Source: Ochromonadaceae sp. CCMP2298 (lineage: Eukaryota; Sar; Synurophyceae; Ochromonadales; Ochromonadaceae). Taken from it: DNA of 13,327 nt. Each line of letters starts with the position of its first letter. Position 1 is the stretch's first letter. The stretch spans positions 1,062 through 14,388 of the forward strand of contig MU634212.1 of NCBI GenBank assembly GCA_026770595.1. The letters are read 5' to 3'. This document shows positions 1 to 8,657 of the stretch, piece after piece. Below the pieces are notes generated by a model. The model did not search any database and was not told where the DNA came from. It was given only the letters and a program-made list of their open reading frames with translations. Position numbers and translations under genes: made by a program.

Positions 1-16
1 GGGGGGGGGGGGGGGG
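1..16. repeat. Poly-G run at the window edge
   Basis: There are sixteen consecutive G, then a G-rich stretch to about 30. It stays open in the FAN1 frame as poly-glycine, so it may be coding or may lie just upstream of an exon. Confidence 0.7.
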
Positions 17-2397
17 AAAGGGGGATTGGGGTAAAGACGCAAGCAATAGCAGCGAATCTCTGGAGCGTATAGTTCCTGCACCACCGTATTTCAAGGTCTT
101 CGGTAGGAGGTTCGGAGACCTACAGCGAAAAGGGAAGTCCCGATTTATAGGTAAGTCTTACCTATACTTTTATCTATGCTATTATCTATACTATCTATGA
201 TATTATCTATACTATCTATACTTTATACATTGTTTAATTTTTTTACTTCTTCTTTACACGTAGGTCTAGATGGAGAGCTGGTGTCCGTAGAGGGACTCGT
301 GCTGCAGAAGTGCTACCAGGCCGACCCAGATGAACTAGGAGGCGTGGCGGGTATAGGAGGGGTGGTGGATGGTACAGTGGGTGGTACGGGTGTTGATGGG
401 GCGGAATACTCGCGCGAGCTCACATACGCAGAGGTGATGTCCATGACCCTATATGGCGCACTCGTGGCAGTGGGGGATGGGACTGGGACTCGGACTGGGA
501 CTGCGGCTGTGGCCACTGGTGCAGGGGCGGGGGCGGCAGCAAGGGCAGGGACAAGCGTCCCCAGGCAGTCAGTGGCTTTCTACCCTGCAAGGAGTGGCTC
601 TAGTGGCGGTGTTAATACTGATACTGCTCCTACTCCTACCATTTCAACTGGTACTACCATTTCAACTCCTACTACAGGGTGGCAGGGGTGGCACACAGAG
701 GGCATGCTGCTGCGCTGCCTGTTCGGCCTGCTTCTGTGGGAGGTACTCTTCACCTGCCCTACCTGCCCTACCTGCCCCTGCACTGGCACAGTTGATGCTT
801 CTGCCTCCGGTGCTACTGCTGATACTGCCTCTGCCTCTGCCTCCGTCCAGACTCAAACAGAAGATAATGACAACACCAACAGTATCAACAATACCAAGAA
901 GCACAGCAATACACGCAGTCACCCTACGTACGGTAACACGTACTGCGTGTTCGTTACTCCCTTCCAAGATGCGCCCCTGGATCTGGGTTTATCGTCCTTC
1001 TACCCCTCCAGACGTAGGGAAATAGAGATGAGGCTGCGGATCATAGGCGGTATGGATGCAGGGGGGCTGATTCGAGAGCTTGGGGAGGTGGGTGATGTAT
1101 GTATTATTTATATATGTGTGATGTATATATTTTAATTTATGGGTGATTTTTATTTGTGATGTGTTACATGTATATGTGTATTTATACATTTGTGTATTCA
1201 AACCATAACCCCAACTCCCCACAGACCTACCGCCTTCACCACAACCAGCAGTGCCGCGGAGTCAACTGGGATGTTCCCCTAAAGGTGCTGCAGGTATGCT
1301 AATAAACATATATTCCGGAATGTTATACATTTTATATTATGTCTTCTAACCGCTTGTACTATTATATTATGTACTATTTAAGGTACTGCATGCTTCGTAT
1401 TTAAACCCTTTTTATGATGTATTTAACCCTTTCACGTAATCCTTGCTAGCTGGTGTGTGTGTGCTTGGGTGCAAAGACGGTGGAGGGGGTTTGCAGAGCC
1501 TTGGCCGTGAATTATAAACATTTCTGCGGAGGCGTGCCAGATCTTCTACTGCTGCGGGTGGTAAGAAGGGTGGTGGGGGTGAGGGGCGGTGGGGGTGGGG
1601 GAGCACCCATCCCTATCACGGGGTTTAAACGCGTGGACCTGTCAGAGCTATTGGGTTTTAATTGGTCGCATCTGCTGCAAGTGGAGCGGTCTTGGGCGGG
1701 GGCGGACAACGACTACACAGAGGAATCTGGGAACCGCAGAAATCGGGAACCTGGGGGAAAAGCAGAGAATCGAGCAGGGAAAGGGGATGGAACAGGGGAA
1801 TCAGGAAATGAGGGGAAGTGTGTGGATCTGGAGCTGCCATCGCTGCCTGACTCTTGGTCCCCCGTAGAACATGGGAACAGAGGAGAAGTGGGGACAGAGA
1901 TTTTGGCAGGGGCAGGGGCAGGGCAGAGTAGGGTGAGGAGAGTGGTGGTGGAAGGAACGGTGAGAGGGGGGATGAGGGGTTTGGGGAGAGAGGGAGGAAC
2001 AGTTGTGGGGGATATAGGGGATATAGGGGATATAGGGGATATAGGGGATATAGGGGATAGGGGCACGGGGGGCGATATTTTTGGGGGGGGGTCCAGGGAG
2101 ACAGCGGTACCACAGTGGGAGGGGGAGTGTGGGGGGATGCGGTATTATGAGTACAGTTTCGACTCTCTGTTCGTGGAGGTCAAGGGGCCCTCCGACCACC
2201 TCTCCTTCCGGCAGAGGGTGTGGATTCGGCTGCTGAACAGGTGCAAGTATGTAGGGGGTGGTGTAGGGGGTGGGGGTGTAGGGGGCAGTGTTGTAGCGGG
2301 TGGGGTTGTAGGGGGCGTAGGGGGTGTACGGGGTGTAGGGGGCAAACATTACCTTCCCAGAGCTATAGTATGCCACGTGCAAGAGAAAATCGCCTAA
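1..2397 (+). CDS. FAN1: FAN1-like structure-specific nuclease (VRR-NUC), 5'-truncated by window edge, 4 exons
   Basis: This is the C-terminal part of a Fanconi-associated nuclease 1 homologue. The family cuts 5' flaps and degrades DNA from nicks during interstrand-crosslink repair in the nucleus. I place exons at 3-150, 264-1087, 1225-1293 and 1450-2397 (662 codons, open at the 5' end). All junctions are GT-AG and keep one frame: codon 150/264-265 is split, and the other two junctions are phase 0. Family landmarks run in order: DG-ELVSVEGLVLQ (about 269-310), HTEGMLLRCLFGLLLWEVLF (692-751), PLDLGLSSFYPSRR (about 974-1015), GVNWD (1258-1272), EGVCRALAVNYKHFCGGVPD (1483-1542), and VEVKGPSDHLSFRQRVW (about 2173-2223). 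The metal-binding and catalytic residues of the family are all present: Glu at 698-700, Asp at 1540-1542, Glu at 2176-2178 and Lys at 2182-2184. Low-complexity inserts split the domain. Upstream UBZ and SAP domains would lie outside the window. Family identity is recalled knowledge; exon borders are inferred. Confidence 0.9.
151..263 (+). other. FAN1 intron, 113 bp
   Basis: The donor is GTAAGT and the acceptor TTACACGTAG, preceded by a T-rich tract. Removing it joins the codons for KSRFI-G-LDGELVS in the same frame as the downstream VRR-NUC homology. A spurious ATG at 176 lies inside this intron and is not the start. Confidence 0.85.
1088..1224 (+). other. FAN1 intron, 137 bp
   Basis: The donor is GAG|GTGGGT and the acceptor CTCCCCACAG. 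The interior is AT-rich. It joins in phase 0 to a 23-codon exon containing GVNWD, which corresponds to the SWD segment of FAN1 proteins. A GTGATG donor 4 nt further on would break the frame. Confidence 0.8.
1294..1449 (+). other. FAN1 intron, 156 bp
   Basis: The donor is CAG|GTATGC and the acceptor CCTTGCTAG. The interior is AT-rich. The following exon starts LVCVCLGAKTVEGVC, matching the FAN1 segment just before the catalytic PD. Confidence 0.8.
2007..2060 (+). repeat. In-frame 9-bp tandem array (GATATAGGG) in FAN1
   Basis: About five head-to-tail copies of a 9-bp unit are read in frame as a Gly-Asp-Ile tripeptide. The unit length keeps the frame whatever the copy number. It sits inside the large insert between the catalytic Asp and Glu codons. 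Confidence 0.9.
2246..2343 (+). repeat. G/T-rich Gly-Val repeat tract near FAN1 3' end
   Basis: Degenerate copies of GTAGGGGGT encode a Gly/Val tract between the VRR-NUC helix (WIRLLNR) and the terminal strand (VCHVQ). The tract lies inside a possible in-frame intron, 2241-2360. Confidence 0.8.
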
Positions 2398-2549
2398 GCC
2401 CCCCCCCCCCATCGCCGTAGATTTTGATATATGCATATTTGTGCACAAAAATGTACTTGTGATTAAGACTTTTCTTTCCTCCAATCCCGGACGTTCAAAG
2501 CCAGCGGCAAGAAGCAACAGACGTTTTTGGGTGATAAATTGCTCATCAC

Positions 2550-2744
2550 GCAATATTAAGGAAAACTGTATTAGTAATAGTGGTATTGCACATCTTCTAC
2601 GTGCATGAATTGTTCTCTACGGCTCCATTTGCCGAGATATGCCTTTTTTCTACATATCTCGGCGAATGAAGCCGTAGAGAACAATTCATGCACGTAGAAG
2701 ATGTGCAATACCACTATTACTAATACAGTTTTCCTTAATATTGC
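2550..2744. repeat. Foldback element, 91-bp arms
   Basis: The left arm 2550-2640 is the near-perfect reverse complement of the right arm 2654-2744, with a loop of about 13 nt. Arms begin and end GCAATATTAAGG / CCTTAATATTGC. Differences are a few transitions near the loop. The pairing resumes further out (TTGCTC at about 2540 with GAGCAA at about 2745) after a small bulge. It is AT-rich, carries no ORF, and lies between FAN1 and THF1. It could be a MITE-like foldback or a hairpin-RNA precursor; the sequence does not decide. Confidence 0.93.
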
Positions 2745-2828
2745 GAGCAAATGAGAACGACTTCTCTTCTTTTGAATTTGAGTCGCTATTTACTTGTGAG
2801 ACAGCTCAATCAGCGCCTAAAATACTGT

Positions 2829-2946
2829 AAAAAACGGAAAAACGGGGTCGACAGGACCTTTTGGGCAGGGGGGCCGCCGAACCTAGAAAATTTTCTAGGT
2901 TCGGCCCCCTGCCCAAAAGGTGTGTCGACCCTGTTTTCCGTTTTTT
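2829..2946. repeat. Foldback element, ~56-62 bp arms, no loop
   Basis: The arms meet at 2890/2891 in a perfect central palindrome (AACCTAGAAAATTTTCTAGGTT, 22 bp at about 2880-2901). Outer ends are AAAAAACGGAAAA and TTTTCCGTTTTTT. Small indels distinguish the arms, including a CCG insertion in the left one. It lies 250 bp upstream of the THF1 start codon and shares no sequence with the preceding foldback. Confidence 0.93.
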
Positions 2947-3195
2947 AAGTGAAACACACAGGGGACCAACAGCGAAGTTCCCGGTAAGTTACGTGGACGG
3001 GAACTGAGGATAGAAGGTCCCCTTTTTTCTCAGTGACGAGGTGCAACCCTTTCAACCTCATGCCACGCCAGCACTCGATGATTCCGCTCCTGCCAGAGCA
3101 GAAGTCCGAAAAGTTTGCTGCCCGGAACAGTGCAGACCTGATGTGTGCAAGGGCTCTTGTTACAATATTGCTATCTGTGGAGCGAATTCGAGAAG

Positions 3196-4473
3196 ATGAT
3201 TACAGTTGTGCTTTTGCTGGCGCTGTGCCTAAGCGCAGCGCTTGCCTTTCTGCCCGGCCAGGTTAAGCTCGGCGCAAGCATTGGCGGCATTGTTGCCACC
3301 AGACGGGAGACGACAGAGCTCAGCGTCTTCAACCCTGATAAGAGCGTGTTCGACAGCAAGCTGATGCCTCCCTTTTCCGAGGACGAGCTCAATGATATGT
3401 TTAAGGAATTCAACGTGACCAACTATGACTACACAAACGACCCCGAGCTGCTCAAGTGGGCCCCCTCCAAGGAGTTTTTCGAGAAGTTTGGGTTCCAGAA
3501 TAACACTGAGAAGTACAAGAGGAAGACGATGGACGTGAAGATGGAGTTCTACTCGGCCTACACGAAGCCCATCCTCCCGCAGTACAAGACCTTCGTCTCG
3601 GACGTGCTGACGATGGTCTTCTTGCAGTCCACGGACTCCAGATACGTATACGAGCCGTTGCAAGCCTTCGGCATCTGCACGCAGTACTACACGATCATGA
3701 AGGGCTACGCGCTGCAGGACGAGGTAAGCGCCCCTTATGACTGTGTGTGTGTGTGTGTGTGTGTATGCACTGATGACCGCGCATGCAACACGCACGCCCA
3801 CGTGCCCCATGTGTCTCTGCACCCTGCTCGAGAATGCCCCAACCTTTAACCCGCCCGCTCTCTCACCACACCCATATATATATAGATCGACGTGATCTTC
3901 AACGAGCTGATGAAGGCCGTGGGCTTCGACCCAGTCAAGATCAGAGACGACGCCAAGGTCATCCTCAACACCGTCAAAGAGACCGCCGAGATGTCTGAGG
4001 AAGACCTGCTAAACAGCTCCACAGGCGTGCTGGGAGAGATCTTCGCCGCTGTGCGCGATAATCGCTTCTTCAAGTACACGGATGCGTGGGGGGTGGGCCT
4101 TGGGCGCATTATGGAGCTGCGCAATGTGGAGCCCAACACACTCTCCTTCGACCGCTGGACCAAGACCCTGCGGTGGGTCAACTCCCCCCGCCTGCTGCAG
4201 TCCTGGGACGAGTTCTGCAACGACCAGCTGCGCATGCAGGGCGTAGAGTCGATGCAGAAGCAGCTGTTGATCAGAGAGAAGAAGAGAGCCGCCTCCAGAC
4301 TCGAGGGCAAGGCGGCCGCTTTCGACGACAAGAAGAAGGCACTGCAGGAGCTCAACGAGGCCATCGACGAGCGGCGCGCGCAGCTGATCCAGGAGGAGAG
4401 GGAGATCAAGCAGAAGTACGACCCTAAGGGGTATGACAGAATCCTCGCAGAGGAGAAAAACGTCAGCGTTTAG
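3196..4473 (+). CDS. THF1: Plastid THF1/Psb29 (thylakoid formation 1) protein, 2 exons
   Basis: Exons 3196-3723 and 3886-4473 join in phase 0 to give 371 residues. Family members act in the plastid in thylakoid formation and photosystem II turnover (FtsH accumulation). Residues 1-17 form a hydrophobic secretory signal peptide ending ALA; Phe18 follows at once, the +1 Phe of complex red-type plastids, then a basic/hydroxylated transit-like stretch to about residue 45. The Psb29 core runs from about 115 to 285: FYSAYTKPILPQYKTFVSDV, LQAFGICTQYYTIMKGYAL, ELMKAVGFDP and FFKYTDAWGVGLGRIMEL. Residues 295-352 form a charged coiled coil typical of the family. The ATG at 3196 is chosen because the signal peptide starts there; upstream in-frame codons have no ATG. 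The N-terminal region, about 110 residues before the core, is long even for a bipartite leader. Identification rests on remembered family motifs, which are extensive. Confidence 0.95.
3724..3885 (+). other. THF1 intron, 162 bp, with TG microsatellite
   Basis: The donor is GAG|GTAAGC and the acceptor CATATATATATAG. A (TG) run occupies 3742-3764. Without removal the frame ends at a stop at about 3847, after non-homologous residues; with it, GYALQDE joins IDVIFNEL as expected for the family. Confidence 0.93.
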
Positions 4474-4878
4474 GCGTTAAGGGTTACATTTTTAAACGCT
4501 AGTTAGGAGGTAACAACAATCGAAACTACCCTAACCCCGTCGAGGTCTTGGAATTACATTTTGAACCAGTGTGACAGTAGACTATATGCTATATGCTATA
4601 TGCAGTACAGCCGATATGGCATTGGGGTGCTTGAGCAAGGACCAACGAATCAATAATGAAATGCGCCACCCAAGGGAGGAAAGAACAGCAAGAACACCCA
4701 TAATTTACCCATGTTTTACCCATATTTCCCCCACATACATATACAAATATGGGCAGTTATGGGTAAATATTGGGTACAATATTTCCCAAAATGTGAACAG
4801 TTCGCGGGTGTGTGGGATGTCTGGAGGAAGAAACAGACATATATACTCACATATATACACCAACACATACACACTGAG
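4474..4878. other. THF1 downstream region with small repeats
   Basis: This stretch has no recognisable gene. It contains three copies of CTATATG-type units at about 4581-4603, an inverted repeat at 4701-4770 and CA/TA-rich sequence. Some of it may be 3' UTR of THF1; no convincing poly(A) signal was recognised. Confidence 0.5.
4701..4770. repeat. Inverted repeat, ~26-bp arms
   Basis: The left arm 4701-4727 (TAATTTACCCATGTTTTACC...) pairs with the right arm 4745-4770 (AAATATGGGCAGTTATGGG...), with a loop of about 17 nt and a few mismatches. TACCCAT-type units also repeat directly within the left arm. Confidence 0.75.
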
Positions 4879-5306
4879 GTTCTGCTACCCCTCACTGCAC
4901 ACAGCCGGGCACGACAAGTGCGGCACATCTTCCATATTCAAGGTACGTTTAACCTGTGTGTATGTGTATGTAAATGCGTATCAACCCCTCTCTCTATGCT
5001 GTTATGCCTATTAAATAGGCATAACAGCATGAGCTGCTGGAGCGAGTGTGGCCGCATCTCCAAGGTATATAACCCTCCAAATATGTACTAGTATAACAAT
5101 ATAACCCTACATAATATATGCTAATATAACAAAATAAACCTCCAAATGTGTGCTGATATCACAATATAACCCAGATTACGGGCTATGCGTACAACTGCTC
5201 CAAGACTATATATACCACCACTACTGATGCCAGGGCCATGGATGATGGGTACGTGAGGGTGGTGTCCGAGGAGGAGAACGAAGCAAGGATGAAAGCGATA
5301 GGGTAG
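4879..5306 (+). CDS. Unidentified gene fragment, three exon-like blocks
   Basis: I do not recognise this gene. Three blocks of higher GC are bounded by plausible splice signals: 4879-4942 (acceptor ACACTGAG, donor AAG|GTACGT), 5019 or 5028-5064 (donor AAG|GTATAT) and 5175-5306 (acceptor AACCCAG, stop TAG at 5304). By third-position GC the best frames read FCYPSLHTAGHDKCGTSSIF, SCWSECGRISK and ITGYAYNCSK...GYVRVVSEEE. The last two join in phase 0, but the first cannot be joined to the second in those frames with an available AG. The alternative phase-compatible path reads HELLERVWPHLQ then DYGLCVQLLQDYIY and stops at TGA. So this is either mis-predicted, frame-disrupted (pseudogene or sequencing error) or uses an unseen site. 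Cys and His are frequent, but no known zinc motif is clear. Confidence 0.35.
4996..5030. repeat. Perfect 17-bp-arm palindrome with 1-nt spacer
   Basis: 4996-5012 is the exact reverse complement of 5014-5030 (arm ATGCTGTTATGCCTATT). It overlaps the putative 3' splice site of the unidentified gene, placing both candidate AGs within the right arm. Confidence 0.95.
5068..5172 (+). repeat. 32-33 bp tandem repeat filling a putative intron
   Basis: Units at 5068-5099, 5100-5132 and 5133-5164 plus a partial TATAACCC at 5165-5172 are imperfect copies starting TATAACCCT. They fill nearly all of the interval between the GT at 5065 and the AG at 5173-5174. Confidence 0.85.
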
Positions 5307-5654
5307 GGGACTAAGACAGTGACATCGATGCAGTGGGGGATTAAGGCATGAAATGCGAAGGTCCGGCAATCATCACAATCTGTTGACGTTCACTGGGAAA
5401 GAATGATGAACCATGTGCTGCTGCTGGCTCTGGCGTGCGGGGCGTGAATCTCGATGTGTCTCCTTCATAAAGTGCGGCTTCTTGAGGACGATGAAGTGTG
5501 GCTTGCCATGGGCTTGTTGAATTTTACTGAGTGCGCTCCCACGTAGGACAGGGTGGCCGCATTGCCGTGAGTGAAGACGGATAGCCATTCTTCAATAATA
5601 TTTATTTGTATTGTTGTATTAATGACATAACCGATATTGGTGCAAAACGTGAGT

Positions 5655-5835
5655 AGGGCGTTTCTTGTTTAGGCGTCGAGACGGAAAGACAATTTTTTGT
5701 CTTTTTTATCCCTGGCCAAAACAAAGACATTGCAAATGTCTTCCGCATTTCGAAAGACCCAAAAAGACAAAACCCACGCGTAACGCACAACGTCTTTTTG
5801 TCCATCGTGTCCCGGAGCCTACATAAGAAACGCCC
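5655..5835. mobile_element. Small TIR-bounded element (~181 bp), possible MITE
   Basis: The left end AGGGCGTTTCTTGTTTAGGC is the imperfect inverse of the right end, which reads on the complement AGGGCGTTTCTTATGTAGGC. The interior holds a GACATTGCAAATGTC palindrome (5727-5741) and several AAAGAC/GTCTTT words. It has no coding capacity. Target-site duplications were not recognised, so the mobile-element label is inference. Confidence 0.5.
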
Positions 5836-6054
5836 TGAGGAACGGATAACCTCTTGACCTCCGGGTACGGGTGCACACTCAATCCAAATAAACGTACCTA
5901 AGGACTGAAAAAATGTTTGTGACAAGATTTGGACGCGAAATGAATGTTTCCAGGTGAGGCTGATGCCAATCTTTACGATTTTTAATTTCAAATAGGCGCC
6001 CTTGGCAAAATAGCGTCTAAATGGAGTTTCTTATGATTTCCAATAAATGGAGAG

Positions 6055-6125
6055 CATGATATGATAGCGTGATATGATAGAATAATATGATTGAATGGTA
6101 TGATAGAGATGATACGATATGATGA
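6055..6125 (+). repeat. Degenerate GATATGATAG repeat
   Basis: Successive GATATGATAG, GATATGATAG, AATATGATTG, TGGTATGATAG, GATACGATATGATGATATAG words form an imperfect short tandem repeat. Confidence 0.7.
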
Positions 6126-6201
6126 TATAGCATTACAGTATTCAACAGCATATAGTTAAACACTGCAGGGGGGCCCGGGGGTTTCGTTTCGCACCAATAA
6201 T

Positions 6202-6227
6202 CGTTCTGACAGGATGTCGTCAGAACG
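6202..6227. repeat. Short hairpin CGTTCTGAC / GTCAGAACG
   Basis: Perfect 9-bp arms (6202-6210 and 6219-6227) flank an 8-nt loop, preceded by a G/C-rich run at 6166-6182. It could be a small stem-loop; no terminator or RNA role is shown. Confidence 0.6.
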
Positions 6228-6591
6228 GCCCCCAAGTATCCAACAACGGGCAAGATCACTTTCGACGATAAGATGGGGGTAGATATACGTGTTTCGCCAT
6301 TTAGGCGTTTCCTATTATTCCTCGTTAATGCCACAGCCGCAATAATAGCCGCAATAACGAACCACCTCCGTACACATGCAAGCACCTCAATGGCACACAC
6401 ATGTGTACCGGTACACCTATAAGGGCAGATTAAGCAGCTACGTTACTTTTTTTATTGGATTATGATTTTTGTTAATGTAAATAAATATTTAACAACCCGT
6501 ACCAGTACCAGCGTATTGGCGCCGCTGACTAGCAGATTGGGAGTGCGCCTATAGTGTACAGTACTAATACATCAGGATATCTACAGTATAT

Positions 6592-8596
6592 TTAAGAGAA
6601 GACTGGGGGCTCTGTGGGCGTCCTGGGTAGTGGGGAGTAGTAGTCGTATTTTTCGTATTTTTCGTATTCTTGATGTATCTCGTATTCGTCGTATTCGCCG
6701 TCGCCGTATTTAGAGTCGGATTTTATGAACCCTCTGTCCCCTGTGTGTGTAGTGGGGCGCTGTGGTGTGTGGGGGGGGGAGTGTAACAGGGGGGAATGTA
6801 AAAGCAGCGCCTCTACCTCCCTCCCACACACCTGCGCATCGAATATCTCCCTGCTGTCCCTGTCCAAATCAATGGTCCTGTCCCTGTCTCTGTCCCCTGT
6901 AGTATCGCGTATGTGTCCCTGCCTACCGTCCCTGTCCCTGCCGTCCCCGTCACCTCCGCTGTCCCTCTCCTTGCTGTCCGTGTGCCTGTCGCGGCCCTCT
7001 GACCCCACCCCCACGCAACCCATCCCTGCACCTACCCCCGCACTCATCCCCCCCCAGCGTACCTGTGAGCAGGGGCGAGAACCTGAGTGGGGAGACAGTA
7101 TTCCCACACTACCACCACCCACACTGCTGCTGCCGTGTCTGTCCCATTCCCTGCTCCTGTCCCAGCCGTCCACTCCTTCCCCCTCTCCCACTCCCCCACG
7201 CAAGCTCCTCTGCGCGCGCAGTCGTCTGTACTCGCTCGCCCTGCTGCCGAGCTCCAAAGCCTTGCGTCGCACTGCAGACACGCGGGAGGAGTCGGCGTCC
7301 ATTTCGAGAAACACACGGGGGTCAAGCCCCCCAAATCCGCCGTCGGTGCTGCTGCTGCTGGGAGTGTGGGCGAGGGTGGGGGAGTTGAGGGTGTAAGTGT
7401 TGCCTTGGGTGCTGTGGGAATATTGTTGGGAGCGGAGGCGGGGACGGCGGGGGCTGTGGCTGCGAGGGCTGTAGGGGCTGTGGGGGCTGTGGGGGCTGTG
7501 GGTGTGTTGGGTACGAGGGCTGCTGCTAATGTAGCGACTGCCAAAACCGATGCCCCCCACCCCCACTTCCCCCTCTACCCCCTCTACCCCCTCCCCATCA
7601 AAGCAGCCGAAGTCAAACGAACCGAAACCCTCCACTGAGGCATCAGAAAAGTCAGGAATCAGGGACAGGGGTCCCTGGTTCAGGTCCGCCGCGCTATCAT
7701 CCAGGTCTAATTCCCCCTCTGTACCCACAGCCAGACGCAGGCCCAGGTCTAGTTCCCCCTTTATGCCATTATCTACATCTAATCCCCCCACACCCACACC
7801 CACATCTAGGTCTAATTCCCCAAATTCGTTCAATTGAGTCTCGAGGCTGGCTGCGGCGAGCGAGAGAAGGGTTGGGGCAGAGGGGGCAGAGGGGGCAGGG
7901 GCAGATTGAGGACGAGGCTTGAAAACAGCGGATGGAGCAGGAGCAGGGACAGGCGGGATATCTAACACTACCACTCTTCCCGCTTCTGTCTCGCCCCCCA
8001 CAGCCCCAGCATCATTGTTAGCATCTCCCCCCACCCCTACCCCCACCCCCTCAGCCATAACAGCCCTCAGGGCAAGCAGAGAAGCGCCAAGCCTATCCCT
8101 GCGCCGCCCCCTTCCCCGCAGCAACGCCCGCACCAACTCCTCCCCCCCCACACCCTGCAGCCCCTGCTTCTGTGGAATCTGCTGTCCCTCCCCCTGTTCG
8201 CTTACTTGCACCCCCGTCCCGTCCGTCCCTACCCCTACTCCTGTGTCCTCTGCCCCTGCATCTGCACCATCCTGTGCCAAGGCTGGGGATGGGGAGGGAG
8301 ACAGTGACGATTGTTTCTCCGAGGCGTCGTTACCGTCACTCTCCGCGGCTGCGCCAGCCTTCTTGGTACGGCCATCCCCATCCCCGTCCCCGTCCCCGTC
8401 CCCGTCCCCGTCCCCGTCCCCGTCCCCGCGACCGTCACTGTCACTGTCTGATAATTCCTCCTGCCTCTGCCCCAGCCTACTCCCGTCTAACCCCACATTA
8501 CGCAGACTGCGGTGTGTAAACATAGTTGAGTGCTCCTCCTGTTCCTCCTGCCTCTGTTCATGCTCCTTTTCCTGCTTCTGTCCCTGCCCCCTCTTC

Positions 8597-8657
<61 letters not shown>

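Larger units (their letters stand above)
5307..6591. other. Non-coding stretch between unidentified gene and minus-strand ORF
   Basis: No gene is supported here; the short frames on the minus strand (5602-5991, 6017-6400) have no protein-like composition and overlap repeats. The stretch contains a TIR-like element (5655-5835), a degenerate GATATGATAG repeat (about 6055-6125), a hairpin (6202-6227) and a 14-bp palindrome GTGTACCGGTACAC (6403-6416). Confidence 0.5.

Noticed and set aside
1-16. Telomere or assembly cap
   Set aside because: A pure G run lacks the periodic unit of a telomere repeat and continues in frame into FAN1 coding sequence.
453-1025. 190-codon plus-strand frame in a different phase
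   Set aside because: It overlaps FAN1 exon 2, where the other phase carries the family motifs.
1801-2553. 250-codon minus-strand frame rich in Pro/Tyr/Ile repeats
   Set aside because: It is the mirror of the FAN1 low-complexity insert and EVK exon; its repeats follow from the 9-bp array.
3229-3822. 197-codon minus-strand frame
   Set aside because: It is the complement of the THF1 first exon, whose plus-strand homology and codon bias are clear.
5602-5991. 129-codon minus-strand frame
   Set aside because: It spans the TIR-like element and has no codon bias or recognisable motif.
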